Assembly: GCA_963969365.1 (NCBI GenBank) | Contig: OZ017756.1 | Coordinates: 2,418,001-2,482,000 of the forward strand | Source: Asterochloris sp. CNOR1 | Taxonomy: Eukaryota > Chlorophyta > Trebouxiophyceae > Trebouxiales > Trebouxiaceae | Reading direction: 5' to 3' | Length of the DNA stretch: 64,000 nt | In this document: one piece after another, positions 45,001-60,000 of the stretch | How the letters are laid out: every line of letters starts with the position of its first letter | Numbering within the stretch: the first letter of the stretch is position 1 | The notes under the pieces: generated by a model | What the model was told of the DNA's origin: nothing | The model's database searches: none | The model's input: the letters and a program-made list of their open reading frames with translations, nothing else | Program-made: the position numbers and the translations under genes

Positions 45001-48000
45001 CCCCATGGACGCTGTGGACCGCCTGAAAAAGTTTCAGCAGATGTTTGAGGTCAGCTTCGCCGCTGCCTCAGGCCCTGCTTGCTGCTGCGGAGAGGTGCCA
45101 TGCTTCAGAATCAGCGGATGGCAGTACACATTTCCACGTCTCTATACCCTGCTTGCTGCTGCGGAGAGGTGGTATGCTCCGGAATTTTATACATCAGATA
45201 GCAGCTCAGAGTTGCACTGGGATTGTGGGGGCCCGCCGGCACAGAGCTGCCCCTGACTCTGGTACAGCGCTGGCAGCACTGTCTTACACGGCTCACCTGG
45301 TGATGATGGTGGCTGCAGGTTCGCAAGCGCAAGTGGGACAACTACAGCAGTGGCGAGGAGTTGTTTGGCCTGCCAGTCACTCAGTACCCTGAGCTGGAGA
45401 AGACTGAGAAGGAGGTGGTCATGCTGGACCGCCTCTATACGTGAGCCTGCTTGCACGCATCTCTGCACTTCCCCTGTGCAGCAAGCAGCACAGCTCTCAC
45501 GCTTTTTCCGGCCATTGGGCCAGGCGCCGTGCTCTGAGGCCCCTCTGCCCTGCAGGCTCTATGTCAATGTCATCACAACAATTCGGAGCTTTGGTGACTA
45601 CTTCTGGGTGGATGTTGTGGAGCAGATTGATGCAATGACTGAACAGGTCAGCATTGACGACAGTGGGCAAACTGCCTGATGCTGCTGTTGGCAGGCAGGG
45701 CTGGAAGGCAACTGCCCCTGGCAGGTTTGCTGTGCCGCAAGGCTTTTAGATCAGCAAACAAACTTTTGGACTCACTGGAGCCTAGCCCTTACGGTGATAT
45801 AATGCTGCCTGCAGGTTAACAATTTCCAGAATCAGGCTAAGAAGCTGCCCAAGGCCCTGCGTGACTGGCAGGCCTTTGTGGACTGCAAGAAGGTCATTGA
45901 CGACTTCCTGGAGGAGCTGCCCCTGTTTCAGCAGCTTGCCCACAAGTCCATGCGGCCCAGGCAAGTACCTTGATGCTGAGGGGCAAGCTTGCAAGCTCCC
46001 CCGCACAGACACTTCCATCCTCCCCCCTCACTGGCAGCTTGTCTTGGGGCTGGACAACATGCCCAGGCGCATTTTAAGCAACTGAAGTTGGCCTCAGCAT
46101 TTGAGGCAAGCTGTCTGCTGACGCTTGAAATACATATTGCAGGCACTGGAAGGAGGTCATGCGGATTGCTGGCAAGGAGCTCAACCTTGCTGAGGACGTC
46201 TTCAAGCTGCAGCACCTGCTGGACTGCCACCTCCTCAAACATCGCGAGGTGAGCTGGCTGAGCACGCAAAGCAGTTGCCCTCTGGAGCGCATTGTGAAGC
46301 TGCTCAGCATGCGCCAGCCATGTGGCCTGCACCCCGCTGCTCCTTGTCTGGCAGCGCACCCTCACCTGGCCTTGCTGCTGCAGGATGTGGAGGAGCTTTG
46401 TGGCAGTGCTGTCAAGGAAGAGCAGATCGAGACCAAGCTGGCTTCCATTGCCGCTGACTGGGCTGAGCAGAACCTGAACTTTGCAGACTACAAGACTAGG
46501 GGCCCTGTCATCCTCAAGGTGAGCATTATTTGCAAAGCAGCGGTTGTACATGGCGCGACTGCCAGCCTGTCTTCCCTGGCTCGACAACCTCTATTGGGGC
46601 AAGCCTTCCAGCTCACTGGATGCACATCTGCAACCGTCAATTCGCTGGCGGCAGTAGCAATCTGTGGGAACTGAGTCTCATGACTGCAGGCCTCCGACAC
46701 TGCTGAGCTGGTTGAGAAGCTTGAGGACAGCCAGATGACACTGGGCAGCATGGCCAGCAACAGATACAGTACACCTTTCAGGTGGGAAGAGTCTTGGACA
46801 GGAAGGTGTTCATTGTAGCCTACGTACAGTCCATGCAGGCATGTTTCAGGCCCCACCTGAGAATGTGCTCTGCCTGCTGGTGACAAGCTGACTTGTGCTG
46901 AACTGCCTCCTGCAGGGATGATGTCACTGGATGGATTGTGAAGCTGAGCACTGTCAGCGAGATCGTGGAGCAGTGGCTCATGGTGCAGAACATGTGGATG
47001 TACATGGAGGCTGTCTTCAGTGGCGGCGACATTGTCAAGCAGCTGCCCGCTGAGGCCAAGCGCTTCCAGAACATTGACAAGTCCTTCATGAAGGTGAGCC
47101 TGCAGCTGCTGAGTGCACTCCACACGGTTTTCTCCTGCTTCTGCGCCCTGCACCAGGCAGAAGTGTACGAAGGCTGTCTCTGTTTGTCATTGCACTCCTT
47201 GAGCATGCAGCATCAGCACTTGGGCTCGGTTTTGACAGCTGAAGCAAGCCTAGAGGCACCCAAGCAAGCAACATCTTGCATGCCTGCAGATTGTGTCTGG
47301 TGCTGTGGAGACTAAGAACGTGGTGGCCACGTGCTTTGGCAATGAGGCCATGAAAAACATGCTGCCCCACCTGCTGGAGCAGCTGGAGCTCTGCCAAAAG
47401 TCGCTGTCTGCCTACTTGGAGACCAAGCGGGCTGAGTTCCCGGTGAGCAGCAGGGTCTTCAGCCAGATTTACTAGGGATTGGCTCATGCTGTGGCTGTTT
47501 GTCCATTTGTGGGCAGCCATTGCTGCAGGCGCAGCCTTGCATTGGCTGGTGAGCTGCCAGTGTATTGAATCCTGGTCCGCAATGTAGTGTTTATATTGCT
47601 GATGCGAAGCTTCCTCCCCACCCTTCTGACTGTGTGGCTTGATGCTGCAGCGCTTCTACTTTGTGTCAGACCCAACGCTGCTGGAGATCCTGTCCCTGGG
47701 CAGCGACCCCCCCAGCGTGGTGCCCCACTTCCAGTCTGGCCTGTTTGACAGCCTGACCGCTGTCACCTTTGACAAGGTGGACAAGGGCAAGATGCTGGAC
47801 ATGTTCTCGCAGCAGGGCGAGAAGGTGGAATTTGAGAAGCCTGTTGAGGCCAAGGGTGAGCAGCCTGCTGCCTACAGAGTCGTACACGCGTCCAGCGGAT
47901 GCTGCAGGTTCACCATGATTGCCTTCCTGTCCTCTGCATCGCACACCCTGCTGAATCAGACACTGCTGAAGCACGCAGCTACCTCTGCGCAGCACCTGTG

Positions 48001-51000
48001 CTGTGGCATGTCTCAAGCACAGTCACGTACCCGCTGAGAATGCTATGCACCTCCATGATTCCATGAGTCAGGCTGGTCGCATTGCAGAGCTGTGACAGAG
48101 GGCATGCTGCTGCAGGCATGGTGGAGGTTTGGCTGCAGAAGCTGGTGGATGGCATGCAGGGCACCGTCAAGGCCACCATCAAGCGCGCCTACAGGAATGT
48201 GCAGGAGATGGCCCTTGAGGACTTCATCTTCAGCCATCCTGCACAGATTGCACTGCTGGGCATCCAGTTCCAGTGGACAGGCGACACACAGGTCAGCTGC
48301 TGCATGGAGCTGAGTGACTTGACTGAGGAACAGGGTACAGGGCCAGCTGGGATGATAGGTGCCTGTCATATCCATGCTTGGTGTGTGTGGGCTCAGCAGG
48401 TGCAGGTCTTGTCCCAGGCTGTGCTGCGGCGAATGCTTTCAGTGACATACTGGTCAGCTGCTGCAAGACAAATTCCATATGCTGCACTGCCAAGACCTGG
48501 GTTCAAGGCATGCCCAGCATAAGCCCAAACTGGGCCCTCTGCTGGGGATCTTTGCCGTGTGAGGATAGATCAGTACCAATGCGCTGGCACAGTGGGGCTA
48601 CATGCTGGGGCAGGCAGTGCCGCATGTTGATGCTCAGCTTGGGACAGTTGTGGCGTTTGCAGCTGCAGGTCTTTGCTGCCCGTGGTCACAGCGGTTGTGC
48701 AGTGTTCTGGCATCTTTCGCATGTGTTGTGCCAGCTGTGCTGAGGTCTGCAGCAGTCTGCTGCAGGCTGCCCTGGTCCAAGCGCGCACTGACAAATCCAT
48801 CATGTCCAAGAACATGAAGAAGACAGAGGCCATTCTGCGAGAAATGGTGATGATCACGCTGCGGACTGAGTTGACAAAGATTCAGCGGACCAACCTCGAG
48901 ACCTGCATCACCATCCACATGCACCAGAAGGAGTCCACAGGTCAGCCTCTGTTGTGGCAGGCATGCAGTGGAGGTGCTCGGAGATGTGTCAGTTGCTCAA
49001 GTGGAAGCTGCTGTGTGCAGCTGTGGTCTGGAAAAGACAGATGTTTTGCAGTGTGTGCAATCGCAGATTGCCAGCGGCGCAGCCGGCCTACTCTGCACAA
49101 TGAAGCAGCCCAGCTGGCGGTGTGCTGGCGCAGATTGCGCTGCAGTGGTGCTGCTGGCTGCTGGGCATTGCTCAAGAGCTGTCACGGGATGCTGATGCCC
49201 TGCTTGCAGAGGAGCTGATGCAGACCATCACAGTGCAATTTAACAGCCGAAGTCAGCAGCAGAGGCCGCGCCTTGCAAGCAGACTGATTGGAGGCCACCC
49301 TTGTTCTGCCTGCAGAGGAGCTGGTGAAGCACAAGATCAAGGACCCCACCGACTTTGAGTGGCTCAAGCAGGCGCGCTTCTACTGGCGCGAGGACAAGGA
49401 CACTGTCATCATTTCCATCTGCGACGTGGACTTTGAGTACTCCTACGAGTACCTGGGCGTCAAGGAGCGGCTGGTCGTCACGCCGCTGACCGACATCTGC
49501 TATGTGACCTTGTCCCAGGCGTTGGGCATGTTCTTGGGAGGGGCCCCTGCAGGGCCCGCTGGGACTGGCAAGACAGAGACCACCAAGGTCCGTACACTGG
49601 CAGAGTGCTGCTTCCCAGGTGCATTGAGAGCACCTGCAGTTTGCCCGGTGTGGCAGCTTGGCACGTGCGCTGGCCTCAGCACGCCCCTCTGCGACCTCCT
49701 GCCCTGTTCAAACTTGGGCGAGGGCCACAAGTTTGGCGTACTCAGCGGGGTCTGAGAGTTTCAGCTGATCCTGGTCTGCACTTGCAGGACCTCGGGAACA
49801 CCCTGGGCAAGTATGTCGTAGTCTTCAACTGCTCAGACCAAATGGACTACAAGGGCATGGGCAAGATCTACAAGGGTCTGGCACAGAGTGGCCTGTGGGG
49901 CTGCTTTGACGAGTTCAACCGCATCAACCTGGATGTGCTGTCTGTGTGCGCCCAGCAGGTGAGGCAGGGGCTCTGCCGCTGCACTCTTCTGGACATCTGG
50001 TTCTTGCCAGGCCATTTGATTGGCTGCAGAGCATACACTTTTGCTGCATGCTGTCAGGCGGAGCAGCTGAGTGGCAGCAACTCGCAACAACCTCCTTGAC
50101 GCCACAAGCGCATCGCTGTTGCTCTTGGGCAGTCCTTTAGAGCAATGCATGCAGACCTGGCAAGCAGAGGGCACAGCAGGTGCTGGTGACCACGGCAGTC
50201 ACATTGGCTTCCACATGCATCAAAGTACTGCTGTGCCTGCAGGTGTACTGTGTTCTGAGCGCCATTCGCGAGCGCAAGAAGCAGTTCCTCTTCACAGACG
50301 GCAGCCTGGTCAGCCTGGACTCGCGTGTGGGCTTCTTTATTACCATGAACCCTGGCTACGCTGGCAGGCAGGAGCTGCCAGAGAACCTCAAGGTGTGTCG
50401 CCTGTCACTCAAAGTTGCTGCTGCAGCTGCATCGAGTGTTAAGTCTCCCTGTTCCCCTCCTTGCAAATCAGTATATCAGGTATAAGGTATTGAGAGGTTC
50501 TTCATTGTGGTTCAGATCAGGGCTGTGCCTTATGCTCACTGGTGTCTTTGGCCCCTGCAGGCTCTGTTCAGGGGTGTGACCATGATGGTGCCCAACAGGC
50601 AGATCATCATGAAGGTCAAGCTGGCCGCCTGTGGGTTCCAGGAGAATGACATCCTCTCCAAGAAGTTCTTTGTCCTTTACGGCCTCTGCGAGCAGCAGCT
50701 GTCCAAGCAGGCGCACTACGACTTTGGCCTGCGCAACATCCTGTCTGTGCTGCGCACGGCTGGAGCTGCCAAGCGAGCCAGCCCTGACAAGTGAGTAAAT
50801 GATGCTTCTGTAGACTTTTCAAAGCTGTCTTGTCAGGTCGTGCAGAGTGCCGGCTGCTACCAGTCTGAACATAGCTGCCATTTGACTGGCTTACACACTG
50901 TTGCAGGTCTGAGATCTTCCTCATGATGCGCTGCCTGCGCGACATGAACATGTCCAAGTTTGTGGCAGAGGACGTGCCCCTGTTCCTTTCCCTCATTGAT

Positions 51001-54000
51001 GACCTGTTCCCAGGCCTCAAGGCTGACCGTGCCTCATTCCCTGAGATCTCTGCTGCCCTGGAGAAGGTGGGCCAAGCGCTGCACTTGCAGCCAGACCACT
51101 GCAGGGCATATGCTCTTTGCAAGCAAGCAACCCTGGCTGCATTGGTGCACACCTAAAGCATTGGTAAGCCCAGCTTGCTGCCTCCTCATGCACCAAGACA
51201 ATGCTGGCATGCATCGCAGGTCACACTGGAGCGCGGCCTCCAGCTGCACCCCAGCTGGCTGAACAAATGCATTCAGCTGTACGAGACGTACCTTGTGCGC
51301 CACGGCATCATGCTTGTGGGGCCTGCTGGCAGCGGCAAGTCAGCCATCTGCGAGTGCCTGGCAGCAGCCCTCACTGAGCTGGGCACCAAGCACGTCATCT
51401 GGAGAATGAACCCAAAGGCCATCACAGCGCCCCAGATGTTTGGGCGCATGGATGCAGCCACAGGTGCAGTCTGCGTACCAGCTGATGAGTATGCCGTGTG
51501 GCTCAAACCTTTTGCATGTTGGCCAGCAAATTGCCATCAGAGCTCTGGTCAGCATGCCGTGCATCAATGCACAGGCATGCACAGGCTGGCAATCACCCCT
51601 CTGACGACTTGCAGGCGACTGGACTGACGGCGTGTTTGCTGTCCTCTGGCGGCGCGCGGCCAAGGCTAAGAACCAGAACACCTGGATTGTCCTGGATGGC
51701 CCTGTGGACGCCATCTGGATTGAAAACCTGAACACTGTGCTGGACGACAACAAGGTCAGCAGCATTGTGGCATCTGCAGTCAAGATACGCACACACAGTG
51801 CAGCCCTGTGCCTGTCCTCTCAGCTGTCCCTGCCATGTGCAGGTCCTCACGCTGGCTAACGGAGACCGCATCCTCATGACGCCCCAGATGAAGGCCATGT
51901 TTGAGCCTGAGAACCTGAGCAATGCCTCTCCAGCTACAGTTTCCCGTGCTGGCATCATCTATGTTTCCGATTCAGAGCTGGGCTGGGCCCCTGTAGTCGC
52001 TTCGTGGCTGCAAACCAGGCGCCCACAGGAGGCAGCTGCTCTGAAGCCATGCTTTGACAAGTATGTCGAGCACATGCTGGACTTTATCAGGTGAGCTCTG
52101 GGCCTTGTAAACAGCCCACGGCCTTGCACTTTGCAGTACCAGCTTTTGCTGGCCTCATCTCTCCAAAAAGAAAGGCACCATGCCTACTGGCAGTGAGGAT
52201 TGGCTGAGGTTGCACCTTCTGACAGCTTGAGTGGGTGCCATGCTGCTGTGTAATACTGGGCATCTATACACATCTGCATTGTCAGGCAGGCCAGCCTGCA
52301 GGGTGCTGGAGGTTGCGAGGCTGACTGTCAGCTTGCTCTGCAGGCTGAACCTGCGGCCAGTGATGTCCAATGAGGCTGTGTGCCAGGTCGGCACCCTCAT
52401 GACCCTGCTCAATGGCTGCCTCCTCAAGTCTGTGAACGCCAACGAGACCCTGGACGGGGCACACTACGAGCGCATCTTCCTGTACTGTCTGGCTTGGGCG
52501 GTTGGGGGCCTGCTGGACGTGAAAGACCGGCCAGCCTTTGACACCGAGCTCCGTACGCTCTCCCAGGCGGTCCCCCCTAAGGCAAGCTGCAGCACTCATG
52601 CCGATGGATCTCATGCACTGCCTGCAAGCGCATCAAATGCGCACACACCTGCAACAGCTGGCCCGCAACACAAGCTGTTGCACGCCTGCTTCGGAAGCTC
52701 ACGAAGTGCCTGTAAGGGCATAACTTCAGTGGACCTGCCTCCAAGGAGGTTCTATGTCATGGCCTCTGGTGGCACCGTCATGCTGGAGCCTGCATTACCT
52801 GGAGCTCCTCGCTCACTGCACTTCACGCAGAGTGCGGCAGGCTGTCTCCACCGCTCTCGTCTTGTGTGCGTGCAAGCTTACATATTGTGCGCCTGCAGAC
52901 CAAGGACACCGACACCATCTTTGAGTTCCTGGTGCGCGATGACAACGCGCAGTGGCAGCACTGGAAGGAGTGTGTGCCCAGCTGGGAGTACCCCAAGAAG
53001 CAGGAGCGCCCCAAATTTGCCCAGCTCGTCATCCCCACCCTGGACAGTGTGCGCTATGAGAAGCTGCTCATGCTGTGCTACAGTGTCCAGAAGGTGAGCT
53101 GTTGATGGACTATCTAGCTGATAAAGGCGGCCAGTCAGAGGCCTGCATCACACACACCTGCCAGACGCTGGCTCCCTGGCAGGCTGCCTGCATACTGCAG
53201 ATCATATGCTGGATGTTGACCTTGTTTAGCAGCTGTTGATCTGCACTCCTCACGCTGCACAAGCTGGCTGTGTATCTTCCTGCAGGGTGCCCTTCTGGTC
53301 GGTGGGCCTGGAACTGCAAAGACCACAGTGATCAACCAGTTCCTGTCGCGTTTCAACCCAGAGGAGGCCTCCTCTAAGACGATCACCTTCTCATACCTCA
53401 CGACTCCACAAATCTTCCAAATGAGCGTGGAGGTGAGGCGTGCTGCAACTCAGGGTCTGCTTGCCAAAAGCTCACAGCTGATGCCTCTGATAGTGGGAGA
53501 CCTTGCGATGTGCCATGGGGTAGCTGCTGTTCTGCCCAGCACTCCATCCTTGCATAGATTGTGCTTCATCTGGAGTTGGTGCTGCCATATGCTTTTGACA
53601 GCAGCTGCCTGTGATGGTGGAAGCTCGACTCCTTTACCATGTGCAGGGCTCTGTTGAGAAGCGCCAGGGACGCACCTTTGGGCCCCCTGGCGGCAAGATC
53701 ATGACCATCTTTGTGGACGACATCTCAATGCCAGCCATCAACGACTGGGGCGACCAGGTCACCAACGAGATTGTGCGCCAGCTGCTGGAGCAGGGCGGCA
53801 TGTACTCGCTGGAGAAGCCCATCGGGGACATGAAGTTTATCACAGACTGCAGGTGAGCTTGGCAGTACTGCATGCCAGCCCTTGCCCAATCAGCTGCCTT
53901 GCGCTGCATGATGACGGTGGCCATATTCTTGTATAGCTTGAGGGGGCTAGAGCTTGGTGCAGCTTGCGGGCCTTGGCCTCCTCAAAGCTGCCTGCAAGAG

Positions 54001-57000
54001 GTCAGCTTGGAAGGCAGCAGCTGCGTGAGAGCGGCGTGCTAAGCTGTTGGTATGACTGACAGACACAGTGTGCTGCAGATATGTGGCTGCCATGAATGTG
54101 CCCGGTGGTGGCAAGAATGATATCCCCAACAGACTCAAGCGCCAGTTTGCCATCTTCAATGTGCCCCTGCCATCAACGGCTGCCATCAACAATATCTTTG
54201 GGGCGCTTGTCAAGGTGCGCAGCTGTCAGATCACAGGGCGATACAGCCCCAAAACAGCTTACCAGCATGTCTGCCCAGCTTGCGAAATGCTGCAGCTGGG
54301 TAGAGCTGTTTGACTAGTCCCAGTGCTGTTGCCCAAAGGACTTCTGTCAAGAAGACTTTGCCTGGCAGGCAGCTGAGGCTCTGAATCTGATTGGAGTGGA
54401 GCTGCGCAGACTCACACTGGCATCAAAGCTGTGCAGGGTCGCTTTGACAGCGACACCTTCACAGCTGACGTGGTGGAGGTGGCCAAGAAGCTGGTGCCGC
54501 TGACTGTGACCCTGTGGAACAAGGTCTCCATCAAAATGCTGCCCACTCCCGCCAAGTTCCACTACCTCTTCAACATGCGCGAGCTGTCCAAGGTACTCCA
54601 ATATCTGCCTGCCTGTGCTGTCTGCTTGCAAGAGGGGTTGCAGGTTCAGCAGGAGATCATATGCTACAAGAGACAAGGTCTGGCCCAATGGTGTGCTGTC
54701 TGTTGGGTGCAGCAGCACCCTTATCCTGCATTGAGCAGATGCTCAGCTGGCCCCAGAGGGTCCTATTGAGCTGAAGCTGACTAGGCAACACACGTTGGGT
54801 GCAGGTGTTCCAGGGTGTCATCCTGGCGTCGCGGGACCGTTTTCAGAAGAACAGCCCCCTGGGCGGCCTGCCTCCCTTTGGTGGCAGCGTGACCAGCCCT
54901 GAGGGGTACCTGCTGGCTCTGTGGGTCCACGAGTGTCAGCGTGTGTTCAGTGACAAGATGATCACTCTGGAGGACAAGGGCTGGATCGACGGCGCCATCA
55001 AGGAGCTATGCAAATCCAACTTTGTGCCAGAATTGGTCAAGCAGGTTCGTGCAATGCTGATCACCCCAGCAAGCACCCGAGCGCACCACATCAACATACT
55101 CATTTATGTAGCATCCGTGCAGCTGTTGGCAGCTGACACTGCATACTGTTGCCTGCCTCTGATCTCCTGCACAGCATGAGAGCGCCATAGTGAGAAGCAA
55201 CTACGTCTAAGTTGCGGCAGCTTGCTTTGATTGAGAGCACCCTGCCTTCAGTGAATGCCTGACGCCCCACGCTGCAGCTGTGCATGCACACTTCTACCTT
55301 GCTATAGGTCGAGGAGCCACTGTACTTTGTCGACTTCCTGCGCGAGCCCATCACCGACAACGAGACTGGCGAGGTCATTGACGCCCACCCCTCCTTCTAT
55401 GAGTCGGTACCCAGCGGCCTGCCAGACATCCGCAAGCGCGTGGAAGCCCTGCAGCGCAAGTTCAACGAGGAGTCCAAGGCGGTCAAACTGGAGCTGGTCC
55501 TGTTCACGGACGCGCTTATGCACATGATGCGCATCAGCCGCCTGCTGGCCATGGACCGTGGGTCTGCGCTGCTGGTCGGCGTGGGTGGCTCGGGCAAGCA
55601 GTCGCTTTCACGCCTGGCGGCGTACATTGCAGGTGGGTGGCTGTGATGCCGTGGAGTCTTGAAGGCTGCAACAGCTTTCTGCAGGTGTGTCGGTCATGTG
55701 CTTGAGCACTGCTTGATGCAGGCTTGTCAACGCTTGCTAGAGCAGTAGAATGAAAAGCCTTGTTGGCAACCTAGAGGTCAGGAGGGTGGTTGTGGTGCTG
55801 CAGTGGCCTTGCATGCAGAAGCGGCCTCCTGCAGCTCTGCATTTGCATATGGCATGTGTTAGGTCACCGCTTGGGGCAGACCTGTCAATGGCTGCCTGTA
55901 CACCTGCGCCTGCTGCATGTCTGGCGGCCCACATTGCGCATCATATTTGCTGTGTCACAGCAGTGGCTTTGAATGCAGTGGCAGCCTTCTACCTCTCTCT
56001 ACCTAGGAATGCAGTGTGTTTGGGCTCAGCTTTGCATAGGCCTGACAATCCATGCTTCGCTGCGCTCACCACAGCCTCCAGCATGGGGCTGCATAGGACT
56101 AAGCTCCATGAGCCTGCCTGCAGGAGCCTACCCCTTCCAGATCACTGTCACCAAGACCTACAACATCACCAACCTGTTTGATGACATCAAGGCCCTGTAC
56201 AAGATTGCTGGATACAAGGGGCAGCCCGTCGCCTTCATCTTCACTGACAGCGAAGTGAAGGAGGAAGGCTTCCTTGAGTATATCAATCAGGTGGGCCATC
56301 AGGTTGCAAGGTATGTCCTCTGTGGACAGCAGGACTCACATTCCAAAGTTTCATGCTGGCAGCTGCAGCACTGTACGTGCTTTTGTTCGCTGTCTCAGGC
56401 ATGTTTGCTGGCCTGTGATTTTTGCTGCTGCTTTATAGACAACAGGTGAAGCTATACCTGCCAATTTTGACCAGGCATTTGGGTGGGCGCCTTCGGCTAG
56501 ACGAGAGAAGGCAGCGGGGTGGAGGCCACTGCGCTCCTGTGCAAGGCCCCATCGCTGGCCTGTGTGTGTGCTGCTGTTCTGTGCCTCGAGCAGCACAGCT
56601 GACGCAGCAGCTGAAGCAGCGCCTGATCTTTGCTGGACTCTGATCAGTGTCACTGCTCTACATCAGCTGCAGCGCAGCTGCAGGGGTGCTGCATTTGAAC
56701 CAGTAAACCAATGTTGCGAGTAACAGTGGTTGCCGTGTGTGCCTGCAGATCTTGATGACAGGCGAGGTTGCAGGTCTGTTCCCTAAGGAGGAGCTCGATG
56801 TCATCGTCAATGACATGAGGCCCATCATGAAGGCTGAGGCTCCAGGCAAGCGTCCACCCTGTGCTTCATGGCACAGCACAGCGCGCTTCTCTCATGCACG
56901 CTGTTCCTTGCCTCTTGCAGCAGTATGGCAGCTGTGCTGCAGCCTTTTTGGAGAACTTTTCCATTGCTCCACCCCAGCCAGGTCTTCGTCGCAAAGGGCG

Positions 57001-60000
57001 CTAGCTTGCAGGAACTTTGCTTGCCAGTGTCCTCTCATGCAGCAACAGCCATGTTCACCAGGACCCATGATAGCCTACCTGCCATGCCAAACACTGCGGC
57101 TCTGGTGTGCAGGCGTTCTGGACACCTGGGACAACCTGTACAGCTTCTTCCTGGAGCGTGTGCGCAACAAGCTGCATGTGTGCCTGTGCTTCTCGCCCGT
57201 GGGCGTCAAGTTCAGCCGCCGCGCCCAGCAATTTCCTGGTCTCATCAATGGCTGCACCATTGACTGGTTCCTGTCCTGGCCAGAGGAGGCCCTCACCTCA
57301 GTCAGTGGCAAGTTCATTGATGAGTTCAGCATGGCCTGCCCCGACACCGTGAAGGACTCCCTCAAGCTCATGATGGGCGCAGTGCACGTCAACGTAACTG
57401 CAGCCTGCCAGGTGAAGCTCTTACCGCGGGGGGTGCTTGTCACACTGCTGGATGTACTGCACAGTGTAGCCCTCTCCTGCTGTGCACGCTGCATGTCACG
57501 GTCATGTAGCCATCCCCTTGACCATGCTGCATACTGTCAAAAAGGACTGTTCTCATGGTGTAGCACCCAAATGCTGCACTGTGGCTCTCGGGGTGGCTGA
57601 CTGTCCTGCACTTGCTACCCTGCAGGAGTACTTTGAGAAGTTCCGCCGACATGTCTATGTCACGCCCAAGAGCTATCTGTCCTTCATCAGTGGCTACAAG
57701 GGCCTGTACCAGAAGAAGCTGGTGTTTGTCCAGGAGCTGGCCCGCTCCATCAACAGTGGGCTAGCCAAGATGGGTGACGCCAAGGTTGATGTGAACAAGA
57801 TGAAGGTGAGGTGCTGCATCTGCAACTGTTGTGGGTGCTGCTTGGCTTGTCTAAGAGACCTACACCTGAGTTGCCCTGCTCACATGTTATGCCTCCAGCA
57901 GCAGTGCATGCACATGATGAGAAAATGCTCTGCTGTCAGAGTTAGAGACTGATGGTGCGCTGCTGCTCACATTCTGGCATGATGCTGCTGCAGGGTGAGT
58001 TGGCCATCAAGAACACAGAGCTTGCGGCTGCCACCAAGGAGGCTGAGAAGCTGCTCAAGGAGATCAGTGAGAACACAGCTATTGCTGAGAAGGAGAAGCA
58101 GAAGGTGTGACACTATTCTCGGCCTGACAGTCCTGTGCCCCCTCAGTGCTGTGTGCGCACACTGTGCTTCTGTGCCATTGGCTATCACCTCATATGTCCG
58201 CGCTGCTGCAGGTGGTTGTCATCGTGGAAGCTGTGACAGTCAAGGCTTCTGAGATTGCAGCTGTGAAGGACGACGCTGAGAAGGACCTGGCAGCTGCCAA
58301 GCCAGCTCTGGACTCTGCCCTGTCCGCTCTGAACAGCATCACGCAGAAGGATATTGTCGGCCTCAAGGCGCTCAAGAACCCTCCTGACATTGTCAAGCGC
58401 ATCTTTGATTGTGTGCTCCTCCTGAGGTAGGCATTGTGCAATATTCAACTGCAAATCAATCAGCAGGCTGGTTTGAACATGTGGTTGCTGCAGCTTGGTG
58501 ATTGCTGATCGCAGCAGCAGCTAGGCACTACCCTCCATCTATGTGCTGATGACTGGCATTGTGCAATTGTGAGCGTGAGCTGCCTCCTGAGGCTTGTCCA
58601 GCGGCATGCAGGTACATGCCTGTGCAGAAGGCCATCTGGCAGGACATCAAGGGTACCCAGGTGCTGCTGGGCACCTATGAAGAGGCTGTTAGGATGATGG
58701 GCGACACCCAGTTCCTGTCTGCCCTCATGAACTTCCCCAAGGAGCAGATCACGGATGAGACTGTGGAGCTGCTCCTGCCCTACTTCAGCGCCCCCGACTT
58801 CAACTTCGAGTCTGCCAAGAAAGCCTCCGGCAACGTGGCCGGCCTCTGTAATTGGGCAGAGGCCATGTGCACCTACCACAATGTGGCCAAGGTGGTGGAG
58901 CCCAAGATTGCAACCCTGCGCGGCGCAGAGGCTGAGCTCAAGGTGGCCACCAAGGAGAAGAACGCTGCTGAGGAGCGCATGGCTATTGTACAGGGGAAGC
59001 TGGACGAGATGCAGGTGGGTGTTATCATTGGCTTGTCTTTTGTTTATCTGGCAGTCCATGTGCAGCCTGGTGGTTACTTGATGAAGAGTTGTGAGTGTTG
59101 CTTGTGGGTTTGTTGACGGATATGCAGGTCCTTGTAGGTGCTGGCCCAGTAGAAGGCAGCATGCAGAGTTTGAGCACCTGGCTGCTGGTGGCCTGCTTTG
59201 CTGTGGGCCATGTGCCCGTGCGTGAAGTGTTTCCCTGGTCCTCATGATGAGCTGATGCCCTGGCACTCTGCAGGCCAGCTTCGATGCCGCCATGGCCCAG
59301 AAGCAGGCACTGGAGGATGACGCCACTGCCACCCAGCGCAAGATGGACAGCGCAAATGCGCTGATCAATGCACTGGCCGGGGAGGAGTCTCGCTGGACGC
59401 AGCAGTCCAAGGAGTTTGATGACACCATCCAGCGGCTCACAGGTGGTCATCAAGTATAGCACTTTGTGTCCTCTGCAGAGGCTGCAGAGGCTTGTGGAAT
59501 GTCTGCAGTGTGCTCATGAAGCTTTGAACTCATATACATCTGGCAGCTTGCTGCTAAAGTGCATCCTAGCAGCAGACATGTTTCATGCAGGTGTACAGGC
59601 ATGGCACACTTCTCTGGCAAAGCTTCTGAGCAATGTGTCATGGGTGTCATGCGTCAGAGCCAATTTGCTTGCGTCTATTGCAAGGCTACCATGTGTTACT
59701 GCACAGACACTAGAGCTCAGCAGCTCGCCTGACCAGGATGGCAAGGCGGGACGCTTGTTCTTGCAGGCGACTGTGCCATTGCCAGCAGCTTCGTGTCCTA
59801 CCTGGGCCCCTTCAACAAGGAGTTCCGGGACCTACTGATCAAGCGCGACTTCTACACTGGCTGCGTCAAGCTCAACATTCCAGTGACCAAGGACCTGCAG
59901 GTCTCCAAGTTCCTGGTGGATGATGCTGAAGTGGGCGAGTGGACACTTCAGGTGAGCTTTGGCGTTGGGCCATCTGGTGCAACAGTTCTATATATATCCT

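Noticed and set aside
58460-59440. 326-residue minus-strand ORF
   Set aside because: Antisense to the dynein stalk exons; no recognisable protein, and the plus strand matches the family.
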